A DNA stretch of 5,673 nucleotides from Nitriliruptoraceae bacterium. GTDB taxonomy: Bacteria; Actinomycetota; Nitriliruptoria; Nitriliruptorales; Nitriliruptoraceae. Positions within the stretch are counted from its first letter, which is position 1. Each line of letters opens with the position of its first letter. This document shows positions 5,621-5,673 of the stretch, one piece after another. The notes under the pieces are model-generated. The model was not told the DNA's origin. It did no database searches and worked only from the letters and a program-made list of their open reading frames with translations. Where the stretch lies: contig PWEU01000333.1 of NCBI GenBank assembly GCA_003554005.1, forward strand, positions 1 to 5,673, in the 5' to 3' direction. The translations under genes and the position numbers were made by a program.

Positions 5621-5622
5621 AG

Positions 5623-5673
5623 GGTCAGGTAGCTCAGTTGGTAGAGCACACGACTGAAAATCGTGGTGTCGGC
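5623..5673 (+). tRNA. tRNA-Phe (anticodon GAA), 3' part beyond window
   Basis: 51 bases of a phenylalanine tRNA are visible. These are the 5' acceptor strand GGTCAGG (5623-5629), D arm GCTC-AGTTGGTA-GAGC, the fully paired anticodon stem CACGA/TCGTG with loop CTGAAAA at 5654-5660 and anticodon at 5656-5658, variable bases GTGTC and the first three bases of the T stem. The 3' end lies outside the window, so acceptor pairing cannot be checked. Confidence 0.93.

Noticed and set aside
4952..5657. Small proteins across the tRNA cluster on both strands, with LAQLAEHRTFNPLVAGSS and GLEPATSGL-like stretches
   Set aside because: These are the well-known false translations of tRNA genes; the same bases form the tRNA-Lys and tRNA-Asp cloverleaves.
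5306..5673. tRNA genes as an integration site (att) for a mobile element
   Set aside because: No integrase gene and no second copy of a tRNA 3' end was seen in the window.

Overview
The window is GC-rich, densely coding bacterial DNA. It reads as Actinomycetota: it carries an orphan GlnR-type regulator, a mycothiol synthase (MshD), TANNNT-type -10 boxes, and tRNA genes with no encoded CCA. In the actinobacteria I know, such as Mycobacterium, glnR and mshD are neighbours, and the pairing here supports both identifications. The genus cannot be read from the sequence.

Layout. The left 3.25 kb is a block of three genes on the minus strand, read from right to left. They are an alpha/beta-hydrolase (3250-2345), a winged-helix transcriptional regulator (2203-1235) and an acyl-CoA dehydrogenase (1120 to the window edge, C-terminus cut off). 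The gaps of 141 and 114 bases are too wide for a tightly coupled operon, and each may hold its own regulatory sequence. From a 165-base divergent spacer, glnR (3416-4135) runs on the plus strand. It meets mshD (5144-4158, minus) tail to tail, 22 bases apart, with a GC-rich hairpin across the junction. The right end holds a plus-strand tRNA cluster: tRNA-Lys(TTT), tRNA-Asp(GTC) and the 5' part of tRNA-Phe(GAA). A good promoter candidate lies before the Lys gene and strong hairpins lie between Asp and Phe.

Function. GlnR controls nitrogen assimilation in actinobacteria, and MshD makes the low-molecular-weight thiol mycothiol. The acyl-CoA dehydrogenase carries its probable catalytic glutamate at the isovaleryl/long-chain-type position, so branched or long acyl-CoA substrates are plausible. 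The hydrolase is generic.

The most unusual gene is the regulator. It combines an ArsR/SufR-like winged helix, a middle region that resembles SufR-like proteins without their cysteines, and a C-terminal domain that aligns without gaps to much of TusA but lacks the catalytic Cys-Pro. It may be a ligand-sensing or partner-binding regulator that reuses a sulfur-carrier fold. This is the main candidate for something under-described. No CRISPR array, insertion sequence, prophage gene or other mobile element was seen.
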